Shown: positions 1 through 9,186, counted from the first letter of the stretch. The stretch: 64,000 nucleotides of DNA from Desulfovibrio piger (GCF_012843875.1 NZ_JABAFY010000008.1:1-64000), one strand, 5' to 3'. Numbers and translations: made by a program. Notes: generated by a model from the letters alone, not told the origin.

Positions 1-197
1 GAACATCCAGAACGTATGAGATAGCGCAACGCATTGATGATCTCACGCAGGTCTGTTTTGCGCCTCCGACCTTCTCCGGAAGCAGGGGGCAGGAGAGGAC
101 GTACAAGCGCCCATTCTTTGTCCGTCAGATCGCTGGGGTACCGTTTGACAGTCTTCGCGAGTTTTTGCTGCCGCGCACAGTCTTTTTTTGTCCACAT
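1..197 (-). CDS. IS5-family transposase, N-terminal part (runs off the window)
   Basis: Reading leftwards from an ATG at 197 gives 65 residues with no stop before the window edge. They match the start of IS5-family transposases (DUF4096 region): an opening MWTKKD, then YPSDLTDKEWALVRPLLP at about residues 20-37, an arginine/lysine-rich linker (GRRRKTDLR), and NALRYLIRSGC at about 56-65. The DDE catalytic core would lie outside the window. The protein would catalyse cut-and-paste movement of its own element. Identity is clear from these motifs; completeness cannot be judged. Confidence 0.85.
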   Translation of the reverse strand, partial: MWTKKDCARQQKLAKTVKRYPSDLTDKEWALVRPLLPPASGEGRRRKTDLREIINALRYLIRSGC

Positions 198-239
198 GCC
201 TTCTTGTAACTATAAAAGCTGAAGTTTCCAAACACGCTC
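1..239 (-). mobile_element. IS5-family insertion sequence, 5' end only
   Basis: The left edge of the window holds the first ~239 bases of an insertion sequence read on the minus strand. Its transposase starts at 197. Its likely terminal inverted repeat begins at 239 with GAGCGTGTTTGGAAACTTC, a typical start for this family. The neighbouring bases TCA (242-240 on the minus strand) fit a TNA target duplication as used by the IS1031-type subgroup, but the other end is outside the window, so both the exact boundary and the duplication are inference. The element interrupts the gene at 240-756. Confidence 0.82.
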
Positions 240-756
240 TGAGGTCGTATTCATACAGATGACGGCCGCTTTCTTCGCCCACCCAGGAGCACATCCACAC
301 GGTCTTCTTGACCGGGTCCACGGTGATGCCGGAGACTTCTTCCTGGCCGGACTTGGGCTCGAACTTGAACGTGCGCTTGAATTTCAGGGTGTTGGCGTCA
401 TGGATGGCGATCTGGATGTCCTTGCCCACGCCGTCCATGAAGTTTTCGGCGCCCACATAGATCTCGCCGTTGTAGACGTCGATGTCACCGATGTGGTTGG
501 AGGGGATGGAGTAGCCTTCGAAGGGATTTTTGTTCTCGGCCACCAGTTTGCCGTTCATGTCGTACTTGTACAGGGCCTTGCTGCAGCTCACATAGATGAA
601 CTTGCCGTCGCAGGCCACGCCCTGGCGGCCGGCCACGGGCATGACGCTTTTCAGGGTGTAGGTGTACTTGGCACCGGGAAGGGGCTTGGCCTGGGCGGCG
701 GGCAGGGCCACGCACAGAGCGCAAAGCATTGCCAGGGAAGCGAACAAACCTTTCAT
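240..756 (-). pseudogene. secreted protein of unknown function, interrupted by the IS
   Basis: From an ATG at 756 (AAGGAGG ribosome site a few bases upstream) the frame encodes a classic signal peptide ending at about residue 23 (AQA), then about 149 residues of a probable periplasmic beta-rich protein with short blade-like repeats (ALYKYDMNGKL; DIDVYNGEIYVGAEN; GITVDPVKKTVWMCSWVG). This pattern recalls YncE/beta-propeller proteins. At residue 172 the coding sequence runs directly into the terminal repeat of the IS5-family element, and the frame then reads about 65 meaningless residues through IS DNA to a stop at 43. The 3' remainder of the gene should lie beyond the far end of the IS. The function is not recognised; the disruption is seen directly. 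Confidence 0.75.
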
Positions 757-961
757 CTCATCTTCCTCCTTCTTTGGACCGGGTCATTGACGGTCCTTTT
801 TCCCCTAGTAGCGCGCTAAGAGAAAAAGGCAACGGGGGAAGACGGGCTCCGTGAAAATGTCACAGAATGACACAATGGCGTCATGTGGCGGGGGTGAGAA
901 AAACGGCGGGAGCCGAAAACGAAAAAAGGGTCTGCGTTTCCGCAAACCCTGATTTCCTTTT

Positions 962-1037
<76 letters not shown>

Positions 1038-1253
1038 TCGGCAGAAATGCATACTGCCCAAAAAGGCCCTGGCTGTCAACGAAAAAATCAAAAAAAGTGA
1101 TTTTTCTTTTTTATCATTAAAATACAGCTGGTTAAAAAATCGTAACTTGCCTCCTGATAATCCTTGCAATGAGCGGTGCTCTCTTGCCGATAGGGGGAGG
1201 CTTCGCTACGCTGTCTAGTAAGAATCTTTAGTCTGCTACCTTATGGAGGCCAT

Positions 1254-2120
1254 ATGCGCTTTGCTCTGGTGAATGGTCAGAGACGTACAGCGGAAAAGGG
1301 GCTGACAGGTATCTGTCCTGCGTGTGGTGGGCCTGTCTTGGCCAAATGCGGGGAAAAGAAATCCCATCACTGGGCGCATAAACGACAATGCTCTGATACT
1401 TGGGCCACAGGAAAGGAGACGGACTGGCACCTTGGCTGGAAAAACTGTTTTCCAGAAGCATGGCAGGAGCGTATTCTGAAGGATGTACAGAGTGGTGAGA
1501 AGCATATCGCCGATATCCTGACAGAGCACAATCTTGTACTTGAATTCCAGCATTCTCCTATCGACCCTGAAGAGCGGCGGGCGCGAGAATATTTTTATTC
1601 CCAAGATGGCAGGCGGATGGCTTGGGTCGTGGACTGTACACAGCATCAACGGGATCTTAAGCGATGTAAATCATATATTGAGGATTATCATATAAATATA
1701 TCTAGACCAAGCATTGTATCATCTCCTGATGAATTTTTTCCATCAAAATGGATTCCAATTTCATTTGTTCCTATTGTTCTTGATATAGGCTGGTTTCTAG
1801 ATATACATGATAATAATGGGGTTTGTTATTACGTTATGCCGTGTTTATTTGTGTTTAAATTTGAAGAAAAATACTATTGCGGGTGTAAATTATTTTTTAA
1901 GGATGAATTTATTGAACTGGCGAAGGATGGGAAATTACTATGTGAAATTGAGTCTAATATAAAATTTCTCATTGGCACTATCAAGGCGCGTCGTGCTGCA
2001 AGTAGAATGTCATATAGGTTAGGTTATTATTTAGTAGATAGTCGACGCTATCCATATATAAAGAAATCTTATAGAGGAAATGGGCGACGCAAGATAGGTG
2101 GTCGTTCCCGTAGGCGCTGA
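1254..2120 (+). CDS. CoiA-like nuclease family protein
   Basis: A 288-residue protein starting at an ATG preceded by GGAGG. The N-terminal half resembles the competence protein CoiA-like family: a zinc-finger-like pair CPAC (21-24), HHWAH at 38-42, E55-x3-H59, H84, D87 and the E97-x-Q99 pair in LVLEFQHSPI. Together these suggest a restriction-endonuclease-like (PD-(D/E)xK variant) active site. The C-terminal third is not recognised and ends in a strongly basic tail (RKIGGRSRRR). Base composition shifts from moderate GC to clearly AT-rich after about 1650, unlike the surrounding genes, so horizontal transfer is likely. It stands alone between tRNA-Ala and a terminator. CoiA itself acts in transformation; whether this relative serves DNA uptake or defence cannot be told. 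Confidence 0.7.
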   Translation: MRFALVNGQRRTAEKGLTGICPACGGPVLAKCGEKKSHHWAHKRQCSDTWATGKETDWHLGWKNCFPEAWQERILKDVQSGEKHIADILTEHNLVLEFQHSPIDPEERRAREYFYSQDGRRMAWVVDCTQHQRDLKRCKSYIEDYHINISRPSIVSSPDEFFPSKWIPISFVPIVLDIGWFLDIHDNNGVCYYVMPCLFVFKFEEKYYCGCKLFFKDEFIELAKDGKLLCEIESNIKFLIGTIKARRAASRMSYRLGYYLVDSRRYPYIKKSYRGNGRRKIGGRSRRR

Positions 2121-2152
2121 CTCCTCCCATCGCTACTGTGCCATAACAAACA

Positions 2153-2187
2153 AAGCCCCCTGAATATCAGGGGGCTTGAGTTTTTTT
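2153..2187 (+). terminator. rho-independent terminator after the CoiA-like gene
   Basis: The arms AAGCCCCCTGA and TCAGGGGGCTT around a short loop are followed by a run of seven T. The element lies between the convergent ends of the CoiA-like gene and hypF. Confidence 0.85.
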
Positions 2188-2199
2188 GAAGACATTTTC

Positions 2200-4734
2200 T
2201 CACATCTCCGACGCCATTCCGGCTCGCAAACAGGCCTGTGCCCAGGCGGCCTGCCCCAGAGAGATGCCGCCGTCACCGGGCGGCACTTCCTGCTGGCACA
2301 AGGGGGTGAGGCCGTGCGCCGCGAGCAGCAGCGGCAGCAGGCGGGCCAGCAGGGCGTTCTGCATGACGCCGCCGGAAAGGCCCACCACGCGCACGCCCGT
2401 GGCCCCGGCAGCCCTGGCGGCCAGGGCCGTGAAGCCCTGCGCCAGCTGCCAGTGGAAACGGGCGGCCAGATCTTCCACGGGCAGGCGGTCGCGCCGGGCC
2501 AGCACGGCGGCGAACAGGGCCGTGCCGTCCAGTTGCCAAAGGCCGTCCTCTTCCGTCAGGGGCAGGGCGGGCAGCAGCTCGTGCTCCGGCTGCGGGGCCC
2601 GCAGCTCTTCCGCCCCCATGCACCACCATTGTCCCGGCAGGGCGCTGCGGGCGGCGGCGTCTTTCAGACGGATGGCGGCCTGTCCTTCATAGGTGATGTG
2701 CGTACACAGGCCCAGCGCGGCGGATACGGCATCGAACAGGCGCCCGGCGCTGGACGTGGGCGGGCAGTTGAGGCCCCGGCGCCACATCTCGCTGACCGCC
2801 GTGACGGCCATGGCCTGCGGCGCACGGCGGACATCGTCCCCGTCGTCAGCGCAGTCCGCCCAGATCCCGGTCAGGGCTTCGGGGGCCAGACCGCTCTGCA
2901 GGGCCAGGCCCAGGGCGATGCGCCAGGGCTCGCGGATGGCGGCCTCTCCGCCGGGCAGATGGAAGGGCGCCAGACGACCCAGACGCTGCCAGCGGGGCGC
3001 ATCCAGTTCCATGAACAGCAGCTCTCCGCCCCAGATGCTCTTGTCCGTGCCCAGGCCGGTGCCGTCCAGCGTCAGGGCCAGGGCCGGGCCGGTGTGGCCG
3101 TGCTCGGTGAGCACGGAGGCCGCGTGCGCGGCATGGTGCTGCAGATGCCAGAGGGGCAGGCCCTCGCGCCGGGCCAGTTCCGTGGCATGGCGGGTGGAGA
3201 GGAAATCCGGGTGCAGGTCGCAGACCACGGCGGCGGGCCGCACCTCCAGCAGATCCTGCAGGTGGCGGGCCACTTCCTCATAAAAACCGAAGGTGGGGGC
3301 GTTCTCCAGATCGCCCACATGCTGGCTGACGAAGGCCTCGTTGCCGCGCGTCAGGCAGAGCGTGGCCTTGAGCTCGCCGCCCGTGCCCAGCACGCAGGGC
3401 AGATCCGTGCCCCAGGCTTCGGGCAGCATCACCGGGCGGGGCACATAGCCGCGTGCCCGGCGGTAGAAAAAGGGCGCCGCGGCGGGTTTTTCCCCGTCGG
3501 CGGGCAGGGGACGCACACCGGCCACGCTGTCGTCCACGCGCACCAGGATGTCACGGTCGTGCAGCAGCCAGGCATCGGCCAGATGCGCCAGACGGCGCAG
3601 GGCCTCGCGGTTGCCCAGGCAGATGGGCTCGCCGCTGGCATTGGCCGAGGTCATGACCAGCACGGGCGCGGGCTCTCCGGCCGTAGCGGTCAGGCGGACA
3701 AGCTCGTCGAAAAGGACGGCATGCAGGGGCGTGTAAGGCAGCATGAGGCCGATACCGGCGGTATCCGGCGCGATGGCGGGGGGCAGGCAGCCCTTGCGGG
3801 CCGGGCAGAGCACGATGGGCTTTTCCGGGCAAAGCAGCAGGGCCTCGTGTTCCGGGGCAAGGTCGCACAGCTCCCGTGCCGTGGCCAGATCCGGCACCAT
3901 CAGGGCCAGCGGCTTGTGCGGGCGCCGCTTGCGCAGGCGCAGCAGGGCCACGCTGCGGGCGGAGCGGGCGTCACAGGCCAGCTGGAAGCCGCCCAGGCCC
4001 TTGAGGGCCAGCAGGTGGCCCTCCCGCAGCAGGGCGGCCGCCCGTGCCACGGCATCCCGCATGGATGCTTCCGACGGCAGGGTCTCCGGGCCGGGCCAGT
4101 TTGCCGGGGCGCTGTCCGGGGGCAGGGTGCCGCCGGGCGGGAGCAGCGGGTTGTCCACCAGCCACAGGCGCGGCCCGCATTGCGGGCAGGCCACGGGCTG
4201 GGCATGGAAACGGCGGTCCAGAGGGTCGCGGTATTCGGCCTCGCAGCGGGGGCAGAAGGGGAAGCAGGCCATGCTGGTGGTGGCGCGGTCGTAGGGGATG
4301 GACCGGGTGATGGTGTAGCGCGGCCCGCAGTTGGTGCAATTGGTGAAGGCATAGCCGAAGCGCGGATTGCCGGGCGTGTGCATGTCGCGCAGGCAGTCCT
4401 CGCAGATGCCCACATCGGGGCTGACCAGCACGCTGTGGCCGGCATGGCCGTGGCTGGCCACGATGACGAATTCCGTCTCGCCGTCCACGGGGGGCAGCTC
4501 CGTGATTTCCAGCCGGGTGAGCCGGGCCAGGGGCGGCAGCTCCCGGCGCAGACGCACGGCAAAGGTATCCACCTGTTCCGGGGGCCCCTGCACCTCGATG
4601 CGCACCCCGTCCGAAGTGTTGCCCACGCTGCCGGAAAGGCCGCCTTCCACGGCCAGCCTGTAGATGAAGGGGCGGAAGCCCACGCCCTGGACCTGTCCTG
4701 CGGCCAGCAAGGCCGTACGTTTGTGCTGTATCAT
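2200..4734 (-). CDS. hypF: carbamoyltransferase HypF, [NiFe]-hydrogenase maturation
   Basis: An 844-residue protein with the full HypF layout. An N-terminal acylphosphatase domain carries VQGVGFRPF at 15-23. Two zinc-binding stretches follow, with CxxC pairs at 111/114, 133/136, 161/164 and 183/186. Next come a YrdC-like domain at about 200-390 and a Kae1-like C-terminal domain with the HHAAH metal motif. HypF makes carbamoyl-AMP from carbamoyl phosphate and ATP and passes the carbamoyl group to HypE, the first step in making the cyanide ligands of the [NiFe] site in the cytoplasm. The length is normal for the family. No other hyp or hydrogenase gene is present in the window. The start at 4734 has only a weak ribosome site. 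The gene is divergent from the XRE-cupin gene. Confidence 0.96.
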   Translation of the reverse strand: MIQHKRTALLAAGQVQGVGFRPFIYRLAVEGGLSGSVGNTSDGVRIEVQGPPEQVDTFAVRLRRELPPLARLTRLEITELPPVDGETEFVIVASHGHAGHSVLVSPDVGICEDCLRDMHTPGNPRFGYAFTNCTNCGPRYTITRSIPYDRATTSMACFPFCPRCEAEYRDPLDRRFHAQPVACPQCGPRLWLVDNPLLPPGGTLPPDSAPANWPGPETLPSEASMRDAVARAAALLREGHLLALKGLGGFQLACDARSARSVALLRLRKRRPHKPLALMVPDLATARELCDLAPEHEALLLCPEKPIVLCPARKGCLPPAIAPDTAGIGLMLPYTPLHAVLFDELVRLTATAGEPAPVLVMTSANASGEPICLGNREALRRLAHLADAWLLHDRDILVRVDDSVAGVRPLPADGEKPAAAPFFYRRARGYVPRPVMLPEAWGTDLPCVLGTGGELKATLCLTRGNEAFVSQHVGDLENAPTFGFYEEVARHLQDLLEVRPAAVVCDLHPDFLSTRHATELARREGLPLWHLQHHAAHAASVLTEHGHTGPALALTLDGTGLGTDKSIWGGELLFMELDAPRWQRLGRLAPFHLPGGEAAIREPWRIALGLALQSGLAPEALTGIWADCADDGDDVRRAPQAMAVTAVSEMWRRGLNCPPTSSAGRLFDAVSAALGLCTHITYEGQAAIRLKDAAARSALPGQWWCMGAEELRAPQPEHELLPALPLTEEDGLWQLDGTALFAAVLARRDRLPVEDLAARFHWQLAQGFTALAARAAGATGVRVVGLSGGVMQNALLARLLPLLLAAHGLTPLCQQEVPPGDGGISLGQAAWAQACLRAGMASEM

Positions 4735-4867
4735 GGGACGAGCCTAGCGTTTTTTCGACGTTTGCGCTACGCACGGACTGCCGCCTTGCGGGGCCATAAG
4801 ACTTTATGATATTTTTCAGAACACTTTTTACCCTTGGTTTTTCTGCACAGTGTAACAGGAGACAGAC

Positions 4868-5440
4868 ATGGCCGGAAAAAGCAGTGTCGGAAAGCGCATC
4901 CGCACGTTCCGCGAGGAAAGGAACGTGGATCTTGAGACCCTCTCACAGAATACGGGACTGACCGTCAATTTTCTGGAACGCATGGAAAATGACGAGATAT
5001 ATCCCACCATCGGCCCCCTGCAGAAGGTGGCCCGCTCGCTGGGCGTCCGTCTGGGCACCTTCCTGGACGACCAGTTCACCCGCGATCCCATCATTTCCCG
5101 CATGGACCAGCTGGGCAGCGTGGACCCCGCCATGCACACCGGCCGCACCCCCCGTTCCAGCTACATCTATCAGGCGTTGGGCAAGGGCAAGAGCGACCGC
5201 AACATGGAGCCTTTTTTCATCGAGATCTATCCCGACAAGGACGACGAAAGGAAGACCATCTCGCATCAGGGCGAGGAATTCATCCTGGTACTCAAGGGCG
5301 AGCTGATGGTGGTCTACGGCCGCGAGACCTATTACCTGAAGGCCGGCGAGACCATCTATTACAACTCCATCGTGCCCCATTACGTGGGCGCGCACGGCGA
5401 CGACCCGGCCCAGCTGCTGGCTGTGACCTACACGCCGTAG
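4868..5440 (+). CDS. XRE-family regulator with C-terminal cupin domain
   Basis: A 190-residue protein. Residues ~8-62 form an XRE-type helix-turn-helix (KRIRTFREERN, then LSQNTGLTVNFLERMEN), and residues ~118-188 form a cupin barrel (SHQGEEFILVLKGELMV ... YLKAGETIYYNS ... PHYVGAH). Proteins with this layout are usually ligand-sensing transcription regulators. It starts at an ATG behind an ACAGGAG ribosome site. It lies 68 bases ahead of an acyl-CoA ligase gene in the same direction, so it probably controls or senses a product of that ligase. The ligand is unknown. Confidence 0.88.
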   Translation: MAGKSSVGKRIRTFREERNVDLETLSQNTGLTVNFLERMENDEIYPTIGPLQKVARSLGVRLGTFLDDQFTRDPIISRMDQLGSVDPAMHTGRTPRSSYIYQALGKGKSDRNMEPFFIEIYPDKDDERKTISHQGEEFILVLKGELMVVYGRETYYLKAGETIYYNSIVPHYVGAHGDDPAQLLAVTYTP

Positions 5441-5508
5441 TCTCCCGTCGTTCCCCTGCCCTTTTGCGTACACAGCCCGCGCTCCCGCGCGGTATATGAG
5501 GATGATCC

Positions 5509-7209
5509 ATGGACGAGAAAGTGCGCCAGCGCCAAGCGCTGTTCGAACTGCGTGAAAAGACCCTTGGCCAGATCCTGGACGAGACGGTGGCCCGCATCCC
5601 CGACAAGGAAGCCATCGTCTATGCCGACCGCAACTACCGCCAGACCTGGCGCGAGTTTGCCGATACCGTCGATCTGTTCGCCAAAGGACTCATGGCGCTA
5701 GGCGTGCAAAAAGGGGAAAAGGTGGCCGTCTGGGCCAGCAACGTGCCCTACTGGGTGACCTTGCAGTTCGCCACGGCCAAGATCGGGGCCATCCTGATCA
5801 CGGTCAACACCAACTATCGCGAACACGAGCTCGAATACCTGCTCAACCAGTCGGAGTGCGAGAACATCTTCATCATGGACAGCCTGCGCGACCATGATTA
5901 CATCGACACGCTCTACACTCTGGCCCCCGAGCTGCGCTACCAGAGCCGCGACCGGCTCAGCTTCGCGCGCCTGCCGCATCTGCGGCGCGTCTGTTTCCTG
6001 GGCGCGGAGAAGCATCGCGGCATGTATTCCGTGCCCGAGATCCTGTCCATGTCCGTCATGACCGATGATGCCGAGTACCAGGCCCGGCAGGACAGCCTGG
6101 ACCCCTGGGACGCCATCAACATGCAGTATACCTCCGGCACCACGGGCTTCCCCAAGGGCGTCATGCTGACCCATGTGGGCGTGGGCCTCAACGGCTATTG
6201 GATCGGCCGCAACCAGCGCTTCACCGACGAGGACCGCGTCTGCCTGCCCGTGCCGCTCTTCCACTGCTTCGGCTGCGTGCTGGGGGTCTCGGCCTGCGTC
6301 AACCACGGGGCCTGCATGGTCATCCTCGAAGCCTACAACCCCCTGCATGTGCTGGCCGCCGTGGACAGCGAGCGCTGCACGGCCCTGTACGGCGTGCCCA
6401 CCATGTTCCTGGCCGAACTGGAGCACAAGATGTTCAAGCGCTTCGACGTCTCCAGCCTGCGCACGGGCATCATGGCCGGTTCCGTCTGCCCCGAGCCGCT
6501 CATGCGGCGCGTGGTGGAAGACATGTACATGAAGGACATCACCATCTGTTACGGCCTGACCGAGGGCTCGCCGGTGATGACCCAGTCCGACCCCGACGAC
6601 CCCCTGCACCTGCGCTGCGAGACCGTGGGCTGCGCCATGCCCGGCATCGAGGTGCGCATCGGCGACCCCGAGACCTGCGAGGAACTGCCGCGCGGCGAAG
6701 TGGGCGAGATCCTGTGCCGCGGCTACAACGTCATGAAGGGCTACTACAATATGCCCGAAGAGACGGCCCGCACCATCAGCCCTGACGGCTGGCTGCATTC
6801 CGGCGACCTGGGCACCATGGACGAGGACGGCTACGTGCGCGTCACCGGCCGCATCAAGGACATGATCATCCGCGGCGGCGAGAACGTCTACCCGCGCGAG
6901 ATCGAGGAATTCCTCATGGGCATGCCCGGCGTGCTGGACATCCAGGTGGTGGCCGTGCCCAGCCGCAAATATGGCGAGGAAGTGGGCGCCTTCATCATCG
7001 CCCGGCCCGACGTGCCCGTGGCACCCGAAGACGTGCGCGCCTTCTGCCGCGGCAAGATCGCCTGGTACAAGATCCCGCGCTACATCGCCGTGGTGGACGG
7101 CTTCCCCCTGACCGCCAGCGGCAAGATCCAGAAATTCAAGCTGCGCGAGATGGCCGCCGAGCGCTGGCCCGAAGCCATGGCCGAGCCGGACTCCAAGACC
7201 GCCAAATAG
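5509..7209 (+). CDS. AMP-forming acyl-CoA synthetase (fatty-acid-CoA ligase type)
   Basis: A 566-residue ANL-superfamily enzyme that activates a carboxylic acid to an acyl-adenylate and then an acyl-CoA. Visible motifs are the phosphate loop TSGTTGFPKG at 208-217, YGLTEGSPV, the hinge region SGDLGTMDEDGY ... GRIKDMIIRGGENVYP, and the C-terminal catalytic lysine in SGKIQKFKL. It most resembles medium/long-chain fatty-acid-CoA ligases, but the exact acid cannot be read from sequence. The start is supported by GAGG upstream. It follows the XRE-cupin regulator and is probably co-transcribed with it. A strong terminator lies 20 bases after the stop. Confidence 0.9.
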   Translation: MDEKVRQRQALFELREKTLGQILDETVARIPDKEAIVYADRNYRQTWREFADTVDLFAKGLMALGVQKGEKVAVWASNVPYWVTLQFATAKIGAILITVNTNYREHELEYLLNQSECENIFIMDSLRDHDYIDTLYTLAPELRYQSRDRLSFARLPHLRRVCFLGAEKHRGMYSVPEILSMSVMTDDAEYQARQDSLDPWDAINMQYTSGTTGFPKGVMLTHVGVGLNGYWIGRNQRFTDEDRVCLPVPLFHCFGCVLGVSACVNHGACMVILEAYNPLHVLAAVDSERCTALYGVPTMFLAELEHKMFKRFDVSSLRTGIMAGSVCPEPLMRRVVEDMYMKDITICYGLTEGSPVMTQSDPDDPLHLRCETVGCAMPGIEVRIGDPETCEELPRGEVGEILCRGYNVMKGYYNMPEETARTISPDGWLHSGDLGTMDEDGYVRVTGRIKDMIIRGGENVYPREIEEFLMGMPGVLDIQVVAVPSRKYGEEVGAFIIARPDVPVAPEDVRAFCRGKIAWYKIPRYIAVVDGFPLTASGKIQKFKLREMAAERWPEAMAEPDSKTAK

Positions 7210-7228
7210 CGCACATCTGTCTGCCATG

Positions 7229-7264
7229 AAAAAAGCCCCTTTCCCGTCGGGAAAGGGGCTTTTG
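7229..7264. terminator. bidirectional terminator between acyl-CoA ligase and thrC
   Basis: A near-perfect hairpin with arms AAAAGCCCCTTTCCC / GGGAAAGGGGCTTTT and A/T runs on both flanks. It sits between two convergent genes and can serve both. Confidence 0.88.
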
Positions 7265-7287
7265 ACGTTTTGCGGAGGAGCCGGAGG

Positions 7288-8733
7288 CTACTTGCGGCTC
7301 AGGCCCAGGCGGGCCACCACGGCATCGGCGCCCATGCGGGCGAAGGTGGCCACGTCCTTGCCTTCGCGGGCGCTTTCGGGCAGCAGCAGTTCGGGCTTGT
7401 TGGAAAGCTCGGCCTGGGGCTTGACGCCGTAGGCTTCGGGGAAGCTGTCGTTGAAGTACATGTCCTGGAAGCCGGAGAACTTGAGGGCGTGGGCCGTGGC
7501 GTCCAGCACGGCGTGCTCGTCATCGCCCACCAGGCCCAGCGCACGGGCGTTGACCAGACCGGCCAGGCATTCGCCGCCCTGGGTGCAGGCGATGTGGCCG
7601 TGACGGTTGGCCACGATCATGGCGTCCATGATCTGCTGTTCGGTCACCTGCACCACCTGGAAGGCCTTTTCGCCGCCCTTTTCGATGAACTTTTCGGCCA
7701 GGCGCTGCACACGCGGGAAGGAGACCGGGTTGCCGATCATGGCGGCCTGGGCCACGCTGGGGGTGACGGTCACGGGCTGCCACACGCGGGCGTCCTTGGG
7801 CGCGGCATAGTAGCGGTACACGGGGTCGGCGTGTTCGCTCTGCACGCCGAAGACGCGCGGCAGGCTGGTGATGATGCCCAGTTCCAGCATCTTGAGGAAG
7901 CCGGACATGACGGCCGTGATGTTGCCCGCGTTGCCGATGGGCACGAAGATGCACAGGCCGGACAAGTCCCAGCCGTACCACTGGGCCACTTCATAGGCGT
8001 AGGATTCCTGGCCCAGGATGCGCCAGCTGTTCTTGGAGTTGAGCAGGGCCACGCGGTAATTCTCGGCCAGATGCTCCACCACCTTCATGCAGTCGTCGAA
8101 CACGCCGGGCAGTTCCAGCACCGTGGCACCGCTGCCCAGGGGCTGGGAGAGCTGCTGCGGGGTCACCTTGCCGTGGGGCAGCAGCACCACGCTCTTGAGG
8201 GGCGCGCCCACATAGGAGGCGTACAGGGCCGCGGCGGCGGAGGTATCACCGGTGGAGGCGCAGACGGTCAGCACCTCGTCCCACTGGTGGCGGCGGCAGA
8301 GCCATTTCAGATAGCTGAACGCACAGGCCATGCCGCGGTCCTTGAAGGAGGCGCTGGGGTTCTGGCCGTCGTTCTTGTAGGCAAAGGGCACGCCCACACG
8401 GTCGCGCAGGGCCGGAGCGGCTTCCACGATGGGGGTCAGGCCTTCGCCCAGGTAGACGATGTCTTCCTCGTCCAGCAGGGGCGCCAGCAGTTCATAATAA
8501 CGGAAGATGCCGCGCAGGGCCGTGCTGCGGGTGGAGGCACGGCGGTCGAAGATCTCGCGCCATTCCGCGCCGCTGCGCTGTTTCAGTTCGTCGAACTTGG
8601 TGTTTTCCAGCAGGAACACGCCGCCGCAGGACGGGCAGGTGTAGAGCAGGCTGTCACCGGGGTAACGCTGGCCGCAGTGCAGGCACACATATTCCATCTG
8701 ACCGCGATAGGCGGGAAAATCACTCTGGCACAC
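7288..8733 (-). CDS. thrC: threonine synthase
   Basis: A 481-residue PLP enzyme that converts O-phosphohomoserine to threonine. It carries an N-terminal zinc-ribbon-like set CLHC (17, 20) and CPSC (33, 36), the PLP lysine in PSASFKDRG (K131), and the CASTGDTSAAAALYAS and PIGNAGN motifs typical of threonine synthase. Translation appears to start at GTG 8733, with AAGGAG eight bases upstream; no ATG is better placed. It shares orientation with the aminotransferase gene at 9196-10374, but the two are separated by two copies of an intergenic hairpin repeat. Length is at the upper end for the family because of the N-terminal metal-binding extension. Confidence 0.94.
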   Translation of the reverse strand: MCQSDFPAYRGQMEYVCLHCGQRYPGDSLLYTCPSCGGVFLLENTKFDELKQRSGAEWREIFDRRASTRSTALRGIFRYYELLAPLLDEEDIVYLGEGLTPIVEAAPALRDRVGVPFAYKNDGQNPSASFKDRGMACAFSYLKWLCRRHQWDEVLTVCASTGDTSAAAALYASYVGAPLKSVVLLPHGKVTPQQLSQPLGSGATVLELPGVFDDCMKVVEHLAENYRVALLNSKNSWRILGQESYAYEVAQWYGWDLSGLCIFVPIGNAGNITAVMSGFLKMLELGIITSLPRVFGVQSEHADPVYRYYAAPKDARVWQPVTVTPSVAQAAMIGNPVSFPRVQRLAEKFIEKGGEKAFQVVQVTEQQIMDAMIVANRHGHIACTQGGECLAGLVNARALGLVGDDEHAVLDATAHALKFSGFQDMYFNDSFPEAYGVKPQAELSNKPELLLPESAREGKDVATFARMGADAVVARLGLSRK

Positions 8734-8842
8734 GGGATAATCTCCTTGCAGGGACAGGATGAGGAAAGGAGTTTTTTACCATCCTCTCCCGTGACTTGTC
8801 GAGAGGGCAGGCAGGGACGGGGGAGGAGCAGGCGGCGTTTTT

Positions 8843-8930
8843 CCGGGGGAGGGGAGGCCCTTTTGCCCATGCGAAAAGGGCCTCCCCTCCCCCGGGCCCC
8901 CACCCCACCCCAAACGCATTTTATCCGGGT
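8843..8930 (+). repeat. dispersed hairpin repeat, copy 1
   Basis: Long hairpin (left arm from CCGGGGGAGGGGAGG, right arm CCTCCCCTCCCCCGG), then a C-rich stretch and the tail AAACGCATTTTATCC. It shares this architecture with six other copies in the window. It is the only copy not directly downstream of a stop codon. Confidence 0.7.
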
Positions 8931-9128
8931 GGATGGCGGCCGGCGTGGCATGATGGCCGTGCCCCGCTGCCGGTCCCCCGGCAGGAAGGGCAAAAGAGTC
9001 TGGCCGGTATGAAAAATGAAAACGGAGGAGCTCCTGCAGGAGCCCCTCCATTGAGGGATGGCTGCTCCCGCTTGGCGGGTCAGCTGGGCATTCATCGGAG
9101 CGCTTTTTATGGGAAGGAAATTTCCTTT

Positions 9129-9186
9129 CCAATAAAGCGCGCTGGGGAAGGGGAGTTTGAGGGAAGGGGTTCCCCCTCCCCTCAAG
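9129..9186 (-). repeat. dispersed hairpin repeat, copy 2, after the aminotransferase gene
   Basis: Read on the minus strand, it begins ten bases after the aspC stop: hairpin arms TTGAGGGGAGGGGG / CCCCTTCCCTCAA, a C-rich stretch, then the tail CCAGCGCGCTTTATT. The tail is the same as in copies 5 and 7. No proper U-tract follows the hairpin, so it is not a textbook terminator. Confidence 0.75.

Noticed and set aside
2176-4809. An 877-codon frame on the plus strand
   Set aside because: Fully antisense to hypF; Gln/Gly/Arg-rich, with no recognised motif, a common artefact opposite GC-rich genes.
7270-9012. A 580-codon plus-strand frame
   Set aside because: Antisense to thrC and running through a hairpin repeat; His/Gly-rich shadow composition.
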